Shown in pieces: positions 52,800-62,438 of a stretch of DNA of 64,000 nucleotides. Positions within the stretch are counted from its first letter, which is position 1. Each line of letters opens with the position of its first letter. Origin of the DNA: Mesorhizobium sp. M9A.F.Ca.ET.002.03.1.2 (GTDB taxonomy: Bacteria; Pseudomonadota; Alphaproteobacteria; Rhizobiales; Rhizobiaceae); NCBI RefSeq assembly GCF_003952365.1, contig NZ_CP034443.1, positions 3,651,001 to 3,715,000 of the forward strand. Reading direction: 5' to 3'. The notes under the pieces are model-generated. The model was given only the letters and a program-made list of their open reading frames with translations, had not been told where the DNA came from and did no database searches. The position numbers and the translations under genes are program-made.

Positions 52800-53252
52800 C
52801 TAGGCGGAAATGCCGCCACTGCCAAGCGTGGCGTTGACGGTAAACTTCGATCCCGGCGACACCGACTTGGTTGTCCGCCAGTTCCGGCCGCCAGGCTCGC
52901 GGATGAGGGCGACGAAGCCCAGCGCAGCCGCGTCCGGCTCGACCGTGATGGTTTTGGATGCGGTCTTTCCCGGCCCGACGGATATCTGGTCGGATCCAAT
53001 GAGATCGCCTGCGAGTGCGGAGCCGGCGTCCCCCTGCAGCGCGAAATAATCGGCCGAATTGAATTTACCGGTGCTGCGCAGCCGCATCACAAGGACCGTC
53101 ACGGGCCGGTCGCCGCCACCTGGCCCCGGGTTCATACCGGCAGCGCCGGTCAGGTTGACCGTGATCGCCGATGGTTTTGGCGGACCGCTTTGGCAAGCCG
53201 CAAGCAGCCCCGTTGCGCCCAGGGCAACGATAAATTCGCGCCGATCGATCAT
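52800..53252 (-). CDS. tssJ: T6SS outer-membrane lipoprotein TssJ
   Basis: This 150-residue protein has a twin-arginine-like start (MIDRREFIVALGATGLLAAC) with a lipobox LAAC and lipidated Cys20. The rest is a beta sandwich of TssJ type (ITVNLTGAAGMNPGPGGG, VTVLVMRLRSTGKF). It should anchor the TssM periplasmic tip at the outer membrane. GGAGG lies a few bases before the ATG. It is the only TssJ gene seen, although the window has two TssM and two TssL genes. Confidence 0.92.
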   Translation of the reverse strand: MIDRREFIVALGATGLLAACQSGPPKPSAITVNLTGAAGMNPGPGGGDRPVTVLVMRLRSTGKFNSADYFALQGDAGSALAGDLIGSDQISVGPGKTASKTITVEPDAAALGFVALIREPGGRNWRTTKSVSPGSKFTVNATLGSGGISA

Positions 53253-53255
53253 TTT

Positions 53256-54716
53256 TCACTCCTCCTCATATGCGTCCCGAAAATCAGCGCCGATTTCGCC
53301 AAGGAAGCTCGATTCCGCGCTCTGGGCGATTTCACGATGGCGTTTCTGGTATAGCTCCCACAGCTTGGCGCTGCGCCCGCCCGAAAGCAGGGTGCCGATC
53401 GCAGAGCTCGATTTCAGCTCTTCCTCGATCGCTGACGGGTCAAAACGGTCAATCATCCGCCGCAAGGCGGACTGCACGCCTCGCCAGGCGCGCACGTGAT
53501 GTTGCGCGAGATCGCGGATCGCGTCCGCGATTGCCGCGTCGCCGGCCAGAAATCCGGGGCTGCGCTCCGCGATAATGGTCACGATGGCGTCGTCGACCGT
53601 TGGCAGAAACTTGAGCGGATTGACTTCAGAGGCCCCAACCACCGTCTGCGCGACGCGAGCGTTTCCCTTTTCCTCGGCTCGCTTGCGCAGCAGCTGCATC
53701 AGGCCTTCCATCATGAGCCGATACTCGCGACCGAACTTCTCCATCTCCGCGACGCTGTCGCGTCCGGGAAAATCGGCCTCCTCAATGCCCATGCCACGCA
53801 AGAACGCGGTGCGAAGTGCGGTGTTCGCCTGTTGCGCCGCTGCCGGGGAGGCGGCGGGTTTGGGAGCAGCGCCCGCACGCGGCGGGGAGGGGATATCTGC
53901 CGCGTGGCCAGGCAAATCCCAGGGATTGGCCGGCTGCGGTCTTCCGGCGATGTGTTTGCGCTGATCGGTCGAGCCGGCGCCGTTTCTCAAATCGGGCGAT
54001 GCAGCCGGCCCGAAACCGAAGTCATCGAATTCGGATGACTTTCCTGGACCAGCCTCGGTTTCACCGTTGCGGGAAGGCACCGGATCGAGGCTGAAGGGGT
54101 CTGCGGGGCCTGGCGCACCACGTGGTTCGGGGTAGGCGGCGCCTTTCGGCGCGGGCGTTGATACCGGGTCGAGGCTGAACGGGTCGTCGAAGGCGGGCGA
54201 ACTGCGCTGGTTGGCCCGCTCAAACGCCCCTGGAACTGGCTGCTCGAACGGGTTCGGCAGATCGGCGGGACGCGGTCGCAGTGGCTCTTCTTCGACCGTG
54301 GCTGAAAAGAAGTCATCGCGGCCGATGCTTACCGGCGCTCGTGATGCCGACGCCGACCGTTCCGGGATCGATTGGCTGGCTGCCGGAGCTTGAGCGACCG
54401 GCGTCTGCAGATCGACGCATACGATGTAGTCCCCCAGTCTCAGCCGCATGCCGCTTTGAAGACGGACCGATGTGCCAGCGCCGAGCGGGCTGTCGGAGTC
54501 GTCTATGAACAATCCGCTGCTTGATGTGTCGGTGACGAAATATCCATCCCGCCCGCCGGTGATCCTGCAATGGGCGCGTGAAACGAACATGTCGGGATCG
54601 TCGATCTGCCAGCCTGCGTCCGCGCTGCGGCCGATCACCAGCTCACCCTCGTCCAGCCGGGTCTGCCGTACCGCCTGGGTGCGTGGCCCTTGCTCCAGCG
54701 TCAGCAGCAGACTCAT
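53256..54716 (-). CDS. tagH: T6SS FHA-domain protein TagH/Fha, second copy
   Basis: This 486-residue protein starts with an FHA domain (LVIGRSADAGWQIDD, FVSRAHCRITGG, SSSGLFIDDSD). A long Pro/Asp-rich linker contains repeated DPFSLDPV segments. The C-terminal 200 residues form the type VI FHA-associated domain (MGIEEADFPGRDS, VNPLKFLPTVDDAI). It is a probable kinase target controlling assembly. It overlaps tssG by ATGA, which supports the ATG at 54716 over the longer frame. Confidence 0.9.
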   Translation of the reverse strand: MSLLLTLEQGPRTQAVRQTRLDEGELVIGRSADAGWQIDDPDMFVSRAHCRITGGRDGYFVTDTSSSGLFIDDSDSPLGAGTSVRLQSGMRLRLGDYIVCVDLQTPVAQAPAASQSIPERSASASRAPVSIGRDDFFSATVEEEPLRPRPADLPNPFEQPVPGAFERANQRSSPAFDDPFSLDPVSTPAPKGAAYPEPRGAPGPADPFSLDPVPSRNGETEAGPGKSSEFDDFGFGPAASPDLRNGAGSTDQRKHIAGRPQPANPWDLPGHAADIPSPPRAGAAPKPAASPAAAQQANTALRTAFLRGMGIEEADFPGRDSVAEMEKFGREYRLMMEGLMQLLRKRAEEKGNARVAQTVVGASEVNPLKFLPTVDDAIVTIIAERSPGFLAGDAAIADAIRDLAQHHVRAWRGVQSALRRMIDRFDPSAIEEELKSSSAIGTLLSGGRSAKLWELYQKRHREIAQSAESSFLGEIGADFRDAYEEE

Positions 54717-55798
54717 GCCGCGACCCCCGTCATTTCCGGCCGCCATCCGACAATTGTCCGCAGCCGCATATCGTCAGCATCGCCCCTTTCAGCGGGCCGC
54801 GCAAGCCAGGTGGTTCGGCCGAGCTGTACCGCCCCGATACGGGGCTGCGGCACTGCTTCTCGCGCGAGCACGATCCGCAGATCGACGTCGAGCGATTCCC
54901 CCACCATGTCGCGAACGGCCTGTTTGAACATTTTCAGACGTTGACCGCCTGGCAGGAACGCCTTGAACTCCTCATACCCCAGCGGGCCGACGCGCAGTTC
55001 GATCCTGCTTTGGCGGCTGAAGACGCGCGGGCCGATCGTCGCCCCGCGGCCCAGCACTGCGAACGCCTGGGCAAGGCGGGTCTGGAGCGTCGCCGGTATG
55101 GTCATCCAGGTGGCAACGAACTCTTTGATCTGGACCGGCACTTTGAACGCTTCCGCCAGGAATAGCGTCAGCCGCTCCGGACCGTCGACCTGGCTGGCGA
55201 GCGATGCGGCCTGGCGAAGCTTCACAGCGTCGAGATCGGGATTGTGGGTGCCAGGAAGTCCGATTCCCGCCATGGCTTCAAGCATGGCCCTTACGCGGCC
55301 GCCGACCGCACGTTCGACCTGTACCGCCGGATGCGCATCCGCCCAGGCCCTATAGTACAGGGCGATCATGCGGTGCTGAAGAATATTGACGAAGTCCACG
55401 AACGTCGTGTCGCTGGTCTGCTGTGCGTCAGCGCCGGTGAACCAGCGCTGCGACAGACGATCGAGCACCCAGCGTGTCAAATGAAGCGGCATGGGGCCTT
55501 CCGGTCCCATCAGCCCGAGATTTGCAACCGTGACCCGGGCCGGCGCCCTGTCCTTCCCCGGCGTCTTGTCCGTGGCTTCGCGGAACTCAACCACGTCCTT
55601 GGCGGAAAAGCTAAGGCGCACATGCTGTCCGAGCCTCGCCGGCTCGCGATCCGCGTGGCCGGAATAGCCGAACAGCCCGCCCCTCCGTTCGAGTCGGCGC
55701 AACAGTTCGAAGAAGTCGAATGTATCAGACAGCCCTTCGACCCGGTCCAGGTCGAATTTTTCTAGATCAGGTAGCGATTGCCGGGCGTCATCGGCCAT
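54713..55798 (-). CDS. tssG: T6SS baseplate protein TssG
   Basis: This 361-residue protein begins MADDARQSLPDLEKF and has the TssG/ImpH blocks FDFFELLRRLERR near residue 25, VANLGLMGPEGPMPLHLT and LTLFLAEAFKVPVQIKEFV. It forms the baseplate wedge with TssE, TssF and TssK. The ATG at 55798 lies within the last codons of tssF, a 37-base overlap; the longer frame to 55969 lies wholly within tssF and is not used. Confidence 0.92.
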   Translation of the reverse strand: MADDARQSLPDLEKFDLDRVEGLSDTFDFFELLRRLERRGGLFGYSGHADREPARLGQHVRLSFSAKDVVEFREATDKTPGKDRAPARVTVANLGLMGPEGPMPLHLTRWVLDRLSQRWFTGADAQQTSDTTFVDFVNILQHRMIALYYRAWADAHPAVQVERAVGGRVRAMLEAMAGIGLPGTHNPDLDAVKLRQAASLASQVDGPERLTLFLAEAFKVPVQIKEFVATWMTIPATLQTRLAQAFAVLGRGATIGPRVFSRQSRIELRVGPLGYEEFKAFLPGGQRLKMFKQAVRDMVGESLDVDLRIVLAREAVPQPRIGAVQLGRTTWLARPAERGDADDMRLRTIVGWRPEMTGVAA

Positions 55799-57636
55799 GG
55801 CACATCCTCCTGCTTCTGCAGCAGCCGCGTACGGGTCCGCACAAAGCCGTTTATTCCGGCGTGACGGGCAAACAGCCGTGCAAGCAAGGCTGAAAGCAGC
55901 AATGTGCTTTGCCCTGCCAGGACCGACTGGTCCACATGCAATGTCACTTCCGTGCCCCGTCCGAAGCACATCGGCCCATCGATCTGCAGCCGTTCGATGA
56001 CAGACCGCGAGTCGACGCGAACGATCGAGTGCACGTTGCGGGCGAGGCTCGGATCTCCCCGGTCGGCATAAAGATCAAGCAGCGCATGCAGCGGATCGAC
56101 ACCGCGACCTTCCTTGGCAAGGCTGAGAAAGTTGAGCGCCAGCTGCGCCACCAGCCGCCAGGCGAGATTGTCGGCTCGGGATTCGCCTTCTGCGCCCGCG
56201 GGCAGGGCAGCCGGGATGGCCGGCTGGGGCGGGCGCAACGCACCGAGGAGCCGGACCGTTTCGACCGGGTCACCTGTCTCCAGCGTCAAGGTAGGAGTAT
56301 CGTCGAGGATCGGCAGATCGCGGTTGGTGCAAAGCGCCATGATGTCGAGCCGCTTTAGCGGCCGGTTCGCCGGGCTTCCAACCGGCCGTGAAATCGATAG
56401 GAAAACGTCGTCTCCGGTGTATGAGGTGCGGGTCAAGCCGTCGCGCCGCTCATCTTCGGCGGCCCGGCGAGGGCGCCGTTCGGTGGAATAGACCCAGCCG
56501 CTGCTGCGGTTTTGCCCCAGGCTGAAGAGCTCCGGAATTTCGGCGTCGGTGCCCTCCGTGTCGGCGTCCTCGACGCGGGTCACCCGATAGATCTCGAAGT
56601 CCCGCGCCCGCGTGCGGTCGGCATGCAGCACGTTCCGCGTTCTGCGCGGATCAAGCTCGATGACGTTGCAGTCACGCTCGAAGAGGTTGATGATCGGCGT
56701 CGCAAAAAGTTCGAAATCCGCCGGTGTCACATCGGCGAGTTCGGGCACCGGACGCCGGAACATGAAGATGATCTCGATCCCGGCCTCGCATCTGCGCACG
56801 ACCGATTGCAGTCCTGAGACCCGCACGTAGTGAAAGCGCTCGGGCATCATGAAATATTCGCGCAGCAGACGGTACCCTTCGAATGTCGGACGGGTACGAG
56901 GCATCAATGCCTCGTCGTCGCTGATGCCGACCATTTCGGGTTCCGGCAAAGGCGATAGCGGATTGGCCTTGCCCTCAGCCCGTGCACCAACGGCCGAGCA
57001 TGCGCCGAAAATCGCGTCAAACAGCAACGGCGCCTTGGTGCGCCCGGCAAAATGGAGGTCAAGTCGGTCGAGCGCCAGTTCGTCGAGCTTGCCTTTTCCG
57101 GTCCGAGCCAGCGTGATACGCAGCGCCGCCTCGCCGCTCACGCCGCCGATCGGTGTTATGCCGGCCGCCGCCAACCCGCTGCGATCCTGGAAGTAGCTGA
57201 CTGACGTGATCGTTATCGGCCACAGCGTCATGTCCTGCGCGGTGGTGAATGTGCAGCGCGTCGACAGGCCGGGTTGCAGGCTGGACACCAGCCGCGTGTT
57301 CCGCTTGACGACATGGCCGGCAACCATCGACTGGACCTGCTGGCCGGGTTTCAGCACTGCCATCGCCGTTGCCGGCGCCGGCGTAACCAGATCGGGATAG
57401 AGGACATCCAGGATGCTGCGTGAAAACCGCGAACGCTCGGCATCGACTTTCAACCGGGTGCGCGCAGCGAGGAAAGCCACGCCGTCAAGCAGCCGCTCGA
57501 CATACGGATCCGGGCAGGGGACCGTATCCAGCGAAAGATTGCGTGCCACCGCCGGATGCATGTCGGCAAATTCCGCCGCGAGTCCGCGGATATGGGTCAG
57601 TTCCTCCTCGTAATATTCTACGAAGACCCGATCCAT
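55762..57636 (-). CDS. tssF: T6SS baseplate protein TssF
   Basis: This 624-residue protein begins MDRVFVEYYEEELTHIRGLA and continues with FADMHPAVARNLSLD and DPYVERLLDGVAFLAAR, the clear VasA/ImpG opening. Two TssF copies and one TssG form each baseplate wedge. It starts one base after tssE. Length is normal for the family. Confidence 0.94.
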   Translation of the reverse strand: MDRVFVEYYEEELTHIRGLAAEFADMHPAVARNLSLDTVPCPDPYVERLLDGVAFLAARTRLKVDAERSRFSRSILDVLYPDLVTPAPATAMAVLKPGQQVQSMVAGHVVKRNTRLVSSLQPGLSTRCTFTTAQDMTLWPITITSVSYFQDRSGLAAAGITPIGGVSGEAALRITLARTGKGKLDELALDRLDLHFAGRTKAPLLFDAIFGACSAVGARAEGKANPLSPLPEPEMVGISDDEALMPRTRPTFEGYRLLREYFMMPERFHYVRVSGLQSVVRRCEAGIEIIFMFRRPVPELADVTPADFELFATPIINLFERDCNVIELDPRRTRNVLHADRTRARDFEIYRVTRVEDADTEGTDAEIPELFSLGQNRSSGWVYSTERRPRRAAEDERRDGLTRTSYTGDDVFLSISRPVGSPANRPLKRLDIMALCTNRDLPILDDTPTLTLETGDPVETVRLLGALRPPQPAIPAALPAGAEGESRADNLAWRLVAQLALNFLSLAKEGRGVDPLHALLDLYADRGDPSLARNVHSIVRVDSRSVIERLQIDGPMCFGRGTEVTLHVDQSVLAGQSTLLLSALLARLFARHAGINGFVRTRTRLLQKQEDVPWPMTPGNRYLI

Positions 57637-57637
57637 C

Positions 57638-58390
57638 TCAGCTTTCCCTAAATTCGGTCCGCGCCAAGCCGTTATCGAGATTGATTGTGGTGCGCAGGCG
57701 CATGCGTTCCGGCGTCGGCGTCATGATCAGCACAGCGTCTATCTCGATCTTCAGGCCCACCTTGTCACCAAGGGTCACCGTTACCTTTGTTGCGCTCTCC
57801 TTGAGACGTGGCTCGAACGTGGCAAGGACCGAGCGGATCTCGCGCGCCAGGGCCTCGCGATCAAAGTCGCGGGACGAACGGCCCGAGAAGGAAGGCACGC
57901 CGTAGTTGACGACGCTTCGGCGCACCTCCGGGAAGTCGGCCAGCGATGGCGGATTGTCTGCGGCCTGTTCATTTTCGAAATCGGAAAGAAGCGGAACAGC
58001 TTCGAAACGCTCGGTGTTGAATAAGGCCTCGATATCGCGCCGCACGGCCTCTCTGAGGACGCGAGCCGATACGACCACGCCGCGGCTTTCGATCTCCGCG
58101 CGGTGTCGGGTCTGAAAGACCAGGCGGTGCAGACGCCGCTTCTGATCGGACGTCAGCTCCACGTCGGCATCGATAAGCCGCGTGCTGCCCGCAAGGAGGG
58201 TGTCCAGCCGGTCCGCGCCAAGTTCGTCCTGTAAGGTCTGACGCAGCCCGTCGATCTCGGAAGTCACGCCCGGCAGGTCATTGACGAGGCGGTCCCAAAG
58301 AGAGGGCTGGACCGCCTCGCGCTTCGCTCGCGAACTGCCGGTGACCTGTAGCTTGTCGGCGCCGGGCCGCCGCGCCTCACTTGCCGACAT
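57638..58390 (-). CDS. tssE: T6SS gp25-like baseplate protein TssE, with N-terminal extension
   Basis: This 250-residue protein has the gp25-like lysozyme-family fold in its C-terminal 150 residues (REAVRRDIEALFNTERFE, SVVNYGVPSFSGRSS, DAVLIMTPTPERMRLRTTI). The N-terminal 100 residues contain SLWDRLVNDLPGV and a helical segment, making it longer than many TssE proteins of about 140-180 residues. It joins the sheath to the baseplate. The start is uncertain: ATG at 58390 or 58396, both inside the end of hcp. Confidence 0.88.
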   Translation of the reverse strand: MSASEARRPGADKLQVTGSSRAKREAVQPSLWDRLVNDLPGVTSEIDGLRQTLQDELGADRLDTLLAGSTRLIDADVELTSDQKRRLHRLVFQTRHRAEIESRGVVVSARVLREAVRRDIEALFNTERFEAVPLLSDFENEQAADNPPSLADFPEVRRSVVNYGVPSFSGRSSRDFDREALAREIRSVLATFEPRLKESATKVTVTLGDKVGLKIEIDAVLIMTPTPERMRLRTTINLDNGLARTEFRES

Positions 58391-58832
58391 AGACATCCAT
58401 TTCGATTTCGTCATCCTTGTCATAGACGAACTTGATCTTCTTGTAGGCGAAGCTGACCTCCTCCTCGATCAGGTCTTCCTCGTCCTCGGCCTGCGACATG
58501 TCGTATTCCATGATCGAGGCGTCGGTCAGGGTAACGACCAGATAGTCGCTGGTCTCGCCATCGATGGTCCGGCGGGCGGAGAACACGACTTCGTCCAGCG
58601 CCTTGTTGTCGAACAGCGCCTTTTTCAGATAGGGCGAGGACTTGTCATAGTGCTTGGTGAACTTGATCATCCCCAAGGACACACGACCGCGGCGTGAAAG
58701 CGAATTCGGATCGTACGGCGCGATTATCTTGTAATCGACCCCATGGACTTCGATTTCATCCTCGTGGCCGTCTCGAACGCTTGGACCTTTGATATCCGGA
58801 ACCTTTAGAAAACCATCAATTTTCACTGCCAT
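58377..58832 (-). CDS. hcp: T6SS inner-tube protein Hcp (TssD)
   Basis: This 151-residue protein starts MAVKIDGFLKVPDIKGPSVR and has the Hcp beta-barrel blocks VHGVDYKIIAPYD, FTKHYDKSSPYLKKALFDN and a long acidic loop (QAEDEEDLIEEEVSFAYKKI). Hexameric rings stack into the expelled tube. The ribosome-binding site GGAGAAAG is strong, as expected for an abundant protein. The last codons overlap the tssE start region. Confidence 0.94.
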   Translation of the reverse strand: MAVKIDGFLKVPDIKGPSVRDGHEDEIEVHGVDYKIIAPYDPNSLSRRGRVSLGMIKFTKHYDKSSPYLKKALFDNKALDEVVFSARRTIDGETSDYLVVTLTDASIMEYDMSQAEDEEDLIEEEVSFAYKKIKFVYDKDDEIEMDVYVGK

Positions 58833-58880
58833 TGTCTTTCTCCACCGCTTTTAAACAGAACAAGGTGTGGTTGCTGCGAA

Positions 58881-60386
58881 TCAAGTCTTCACGGACGGTA
58901 GTTCCGACACCAGCCTGAGCGAGGCGTTGATGCCTTCCAGCTGGTAGTGCGGACGCAGATAGAAGCGGGCATTGTAATAGCCCGGCCGCCCCTCCACGCT
59001 GTCGACCTGGACCTCGGCCGCGGCAAGCGGGCGCTTGGCGCGCGCCTTGTCGTCGGCGAAGGCCGGGTTGGCCAGCACATAGCGGTTGATCCACTCGGTC
59101 AACCAGATCTGCATGTCGGAGCGTTCCTTGAACGACCCGATCTTGTCGCGCGCAATGGCCTTGAGGTAGTGCGCAAAGCGCGAAACCGGGAAAAGATAGG
59201 GCAGGTTGGCGCTCAGCCGTTCATTTGACTGGGCGTCGGGATCGACCAGCCGCCCGGCGCGCGTTTCGTCGTCCTGCAGCGAATGCGCACCGATAAAGGC
59301 CGCGAGATCGGTGTTCTTGCGGTGCAGGATGGGCATCAGGCCGAGCTTGGCCAGTTCCGCCTCGCGCCGGTCGTCGATGGCAACTTCCGTCGGGCATTTC
59401 ATCGCGATCGATCCGTCGTCGGTGGGGAAGGAGTGCACCGGCAGGTTGATAACTGTGCCGCCGTTCTCGACGCCGCGGATCTGCGTCCCCCAGCCGTAGA
59501 GCTTGTGACTGCGATTTATGTTGACGCCCATCGGGAAGGCCGCGTTCATCCAGACATATTTGTTGTGATCGGCCTGCACCTCTTCCTCGAAAGTGAAGCC
59601 CTTCACCGGAACGGTTTCCGAGCCATACGGCAGTCGCGCCAGAACACGTGGCATGGTCAGGCCGATGTAACGCGCGTCCTCGCTCTCGCGCAGCGATTGC
59701 CACGAGGCATAGGCCGGGTTCGAGACGATCATCTGCAGGTCCTGCGGGTTCGGCAGTTCCTGCCAGCTGTCCATGCGGAACAGGCGTGGCGAGGCGGCCG
59801 CGATGAACGGCGTGTGGGCGGAGGCGCAGATGCCCGAGATGTTGCGCAACAGGCCGACGTCACGCGGATGGTTAGAGAATTCGTAGGCGCCGACCAGGCA
59901 GCCAATCGGCTCGCCACCCAGCATCGAATACTCGTCCGTATAGACTTTCTTGAAGATCGGGCTTTGATCCCACATCTGGCCTTCATAGTCTTCAAGCGTG
60001 TCGGCGAGCTGCTCCTTGGAAATATTCATCACCCGGATCTTCAGCTTCTGATCCGTCTCGGTGTTGTTGACGAGATACCAGAGGCCGCGCCATGTGCCTT
60101 CCATTTCGCGCACTTCCGGCGCATGCAGGATCTCGTTCACCTGCTCCGACAGCATCTTGTCTATGCCCGCGATCAGCGACTTGATTGACTTGATCGCGTT
60201 GGACGAGATGGTCGTGGTCTCGGAACGGGACTGCGCCGCGAGCGCAAGATTGCGCACGAGTTGCTGCAGCTTCTCGCTGTCGTCCTTCTTGACCTTGAAA
60301 TCCTTCTCGAGGAGCCCGCTGAATTCTCCGAGGTCGATGGCTTCCGCCTCAGCGGCGACGGCTGCGGTTTTTTGTTGTTCGGCCAT
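58881..60386 (-). CDS. tssC: T6SS sheath large subunit TssC
   Basis: This 501-residue protein has the TssC/VipB blocks EVREMEGTWRGLWYLVNNTE, FEEEVQADHNKYVWMNAAF and a C-terminal YYNARFYLRPHYQLEGI. It assembles with TssB into the contractile sheath. It starts three bases after tssB, and the pair precedes hcp. Normal length. Confidence 0.95.
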   Translation of the reverse strand: MAEQQKTAAVAAEAEAIDLGEFSGLLEKDFKVKKDDSEKLQQLVRNLALAAQSRSETTTISSNAIKSIKSLIAGIDKMLSEQVNEILHAPEVREMEGTWRGLWYLVNNTETDQKLKIRVMNISKEQLADTLEDYEGQMWDQSPIFKKVYTDEYSMLGGEPIGCLVGAYEFSNHPRDVGLLRNISGICASAHTPFIAAASPRLFRMDSWQELPNPQDLQMIVSNPAYASWQSLRESEDARYIGLTMPRVLARLPYGSETVPVKGFTFEEEVQADHNKYVWMNAAFPMGVNINRSHKLYGWGTQIRGVENGGTVINLPVHSFPTDDGSIAMKCPTEVAIDDRREAELAKLGLMPILHRKNTDLAAFIGAHSLQDDETRAGRLVDPDAQSNERLSANLPYLFPVSRFAHYLKAIARDKIGSFKERSDMQIWLTEWINRYVLANPAFADDKARAKRPLAAAEVQVDSVEGRPGYYNARFYLRPHYQLEGINASLRLVSELPSVKT

Positions 60387-60389
60387 GAT

Positions 60390-60929
60390 TTACTCCTGAA
60401 CCTTGTCGTCGTCGGATAATGCCTGGTTGGCGATCTTGCCGAGAAGCGGCTCGTTGTTCAGAAGTTGCGCTATGCGCTTTTCGGCGTCGACACGGCCGTC
60501 CATGAAGCCGAGCAGTTCCTCGAGCTGACGACGCATCTTGAGGATTTCGGCCAATTGCGGAACTTGCTCGGCGATCTTGTCCGGCGCGAAATCACCCATT
60601 TTGGTGAAGGTGAGGTCAAGCGCCAGTTCCTCGTCCCGTTCGGCGCCTTCAGCCTGGGGTAGCGTATTCTTCACGCGGGCTTTCACGCGTGGCCCGAGTG
60701 CCTCCATGAACTTGGGGAAGCGGTTGGCGTCGGTCTCGACAAAGGCGCGGTCCAGCACCGATTTCGACGCTTCCCTGGTCTGTGAAGCGCCGGAAAGGTC
60801 GGCCATCACGCCCATGACAAACGGCAGTTCGATCGTTGTCGGGCTGCCGTAGGTCTCCACGTCATAGGCGATCTGCACGCGCGGCGCGCGATTTCGTTCG
60901 ATGACCTTCGCTTTGCTTTCGGCTGCCAT
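60390..60929 (-). CDS. tssB: T6SS sheath small subunit TssB
   Basis: This 179-residue protein has the TssB/VipA blocks RAPRVQIAYDVETYGSPTTI, ELPFVMGVMADLSG and EFAPDKI-like FAPDKIAEQVPQLAEILKMR. It pairs with TssC in the sheath recognised by ClpV after contraction. Order tssA-tssB-tssC-hcp-tssE-tssF-tssG is that of rhizobial imp operons. Confidence 0.95.
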   Translation of the reverse strand: MAAESKAKVIERNRAPRVQIAYDVETYGSPTTIELPFVMGVMADLSGASQTREASKSVLDRAFVETDANRFPKFMEALGPRVKARVKNTLPQAEGAERDEELALDLTFTKMGDFAPDKIAEQVPQLAEILKMRRQLEELLGFMDGRVDAEKRIAQLLNNEPLLGKIANQALSDDDKVQE

Positions 60930-60935
60930 GGCTTG

Positions 60936-62105
60936 TTACCTTTCATCCTTCTGGGCCGTCTTCTTGGCATCGGGAACGCCGGCAAGAAGCCGGAATTCCT
61001 TCAGCCCCGAGGGGGCGAGATCTTCCATCAGTTCAACAAAATCCATATGCACCATCCGGCGCACACGCCGCGCGAGGTGCGGGATCGGGCTCGACGGTTC
61101 GGTGCGGTCATAGAAGGCCACGACGAGGTCGAGGCATTTCACGACGTCGTCGCGCGAGGAAATCCGATCAGGGAGCCCCGTGCTCGGTTCCGCGTAACTT
61201 GCCATGCTTGCCATAGGATCGGCTCCGTGACCGTTTCGAACAGGCGTTGCCGGTTCTGCAGGCGCGGAAACAGGCTTTGCGGCGCCATTCGCGGTGGCGC
61301 CGGCGGCCGAGTTTCGTTCGAGGGTTGTCAGCAAACGCTGCAGAAACCGTTTTAATTCCGGGACGGTGGCGCCGCTGCCCTCGATGCGGGCATTGAGGGC
61401 GGTCTCCACCACCTCGAGGGCCGCGATCGCGCCGCGCGCATCGGCGACGAGCGACGTCATCTCCGCGCTGGCCTGATCGATCTGTGCGACGCATGCGCTA
61501 CGCACCCGGTTCACCAACTGGCTGTGCGCGCTCGCCAGAGCCGCCTTTTCGGTCGCGTTCAGTCCCGAGGCTGCTTCCTGAAGCATGACACGCTCGTCGA
61601 GCGCGCCCTTCTCCAGATCCTCGCCGAGGATCGGGCCGATTGCACGCGGCGCGAAAAACGTCATTTTCCGCAAATCCTTGAGCAGGCCATTCTGGCTATT
61701 CTGGAGGTCAGTCAGCGCATTGATGCGGCGCAGGGCGGCGTCGCGCGGGGTAGCACCGGATCGCAGGGCCGGGTGCATGGTTGCCCAATGCTGATCGAAG
61801 TTCTGCGCAATGAGGGTCAGACCCTCAGCCAGCCCGGCCAGCCGATACTCGTTGGCCAGAGCACGCGTAACTATGACGAGGAGGCGCAGGTCCCGGCCGT
61901 GTGGGCGCAGCTCTTCGGCCTTGGCGAGCACGGTAGGCCAGTCGATCGGAACATCAACTTCTGTGTTCTTGTTTCCTTGAAACTCGACCTTTTTCTGCTG
62001 TTCTGTCAGGCGCTCCAGCTCATGAAAGGCTGGATCATTGCGCAAATCCTCCCCTGACGGATTTTCACCGTCCAGCGGATTCAGCCAGAGTGCGAGATCA
62101 ATCAC
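60936..62105 (-). CDS. tssA: T6SS baseplate/sheath cap protein TssA
   Basis: This 389-residue protein begins with an ImpA N-terminal domain: WLNPLDGENPSGEDLRNDP, DWPTVLAKAEELRPHGRDLR and LAGLAEGLTLIAQNFDQHW. A helical middle and an Ala/Pro-rich linker follow, then a C-terminal helical part (RISSRDDVVKCLDLVVAFYD) that is probably the ring-forming or effector-type variant. The start is taken as GTG at 62105, with GGGGG upstream, since no ATG precedes the conserved block at a sensible distance. It is first in the long minus-strand run. Confidence 0.92.
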   Translation of the reverse strand: MIDLALWLNPLDGENPSGEDLRNDPAFHELERLTEQQKKVEFQGNKNTEVDVPIDWPTVLAKAEELRPHGRDLRLLVIVTRALANEYRLAGLAEGLTLIAQNFDQHWATMHPALRSGATPRDAALRRINALTDLQNSQNGLLKDLRKMTFFAPRAIGPILGEDLEKGALDERVMLQEAASGLNATEKAALASAHSQLVNRVRSACVAQIDQASAEMTSLVADARGAIAALEVVETALNARIEGSGATVPELKRFLQRLLTTLERNSAAGATANGAAKPVSAPAEPATPVRNGHGADPMASMASYAEPSTGLPDRISSRDDVVKCLDLVVAFYDRTEPSSPIPHLARRVRRMVHMDFVELMEDLAPSGLKEFRLLAGVPDAKKTAQKDER

Positions 62106-62438
62106 ACCAACCCCCAGCAAGCGGCCCCTGTGCCGTGCGTGACCCAACGTTAGCACACTGCGACACTTTACCACAATTTAGTTGCCGCTCAATCTTAATG
62201 GAAGCTTGCAAACCCGGCCCTGAGTCCGAAATCGGCGGCACAAATTGTCGAACCCTGAATGTGAATGCATCGCAAAGAGATGGGCATTCCATGGCTGTTT
62301 CGGCCGATGGCGTGGGCTTTTGCCGGGACGTGCGAAGTCGGCCTAATCGGGCACTCAGACGCCTGATCCATCACACGCTTTGTCAAGTCGCTGCTTATGT
62401 GGCAGTTTATTGACTGGCAGATCGCAGGAGCAAGTTCG
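62106..62438. promoter_or_regulatory. Divergent promoter region between tssA and clpV
   Basis: This 333-base stretch separates the two divergent T6SS units and must hold promoters for both. The part near tssA contains an AT-rich block around 62165-62205, the best place for a tssA promoter. TTGTCA near 62380 and TTGACT near 62410 precede clpV but lack well-placed -10 boxes. A sigma-54-like string at 62308-62323 has the wrong spacing. Confidence 0.5.

Noticed and set aside
62308..62323. Sigma-54-like promoter (TGGCGT and TTGC) upstream of clpV
   Set aside because: The GG and GC elements are 11 bases apart instead of 10, and the first element differs from the usual TGGCAC.
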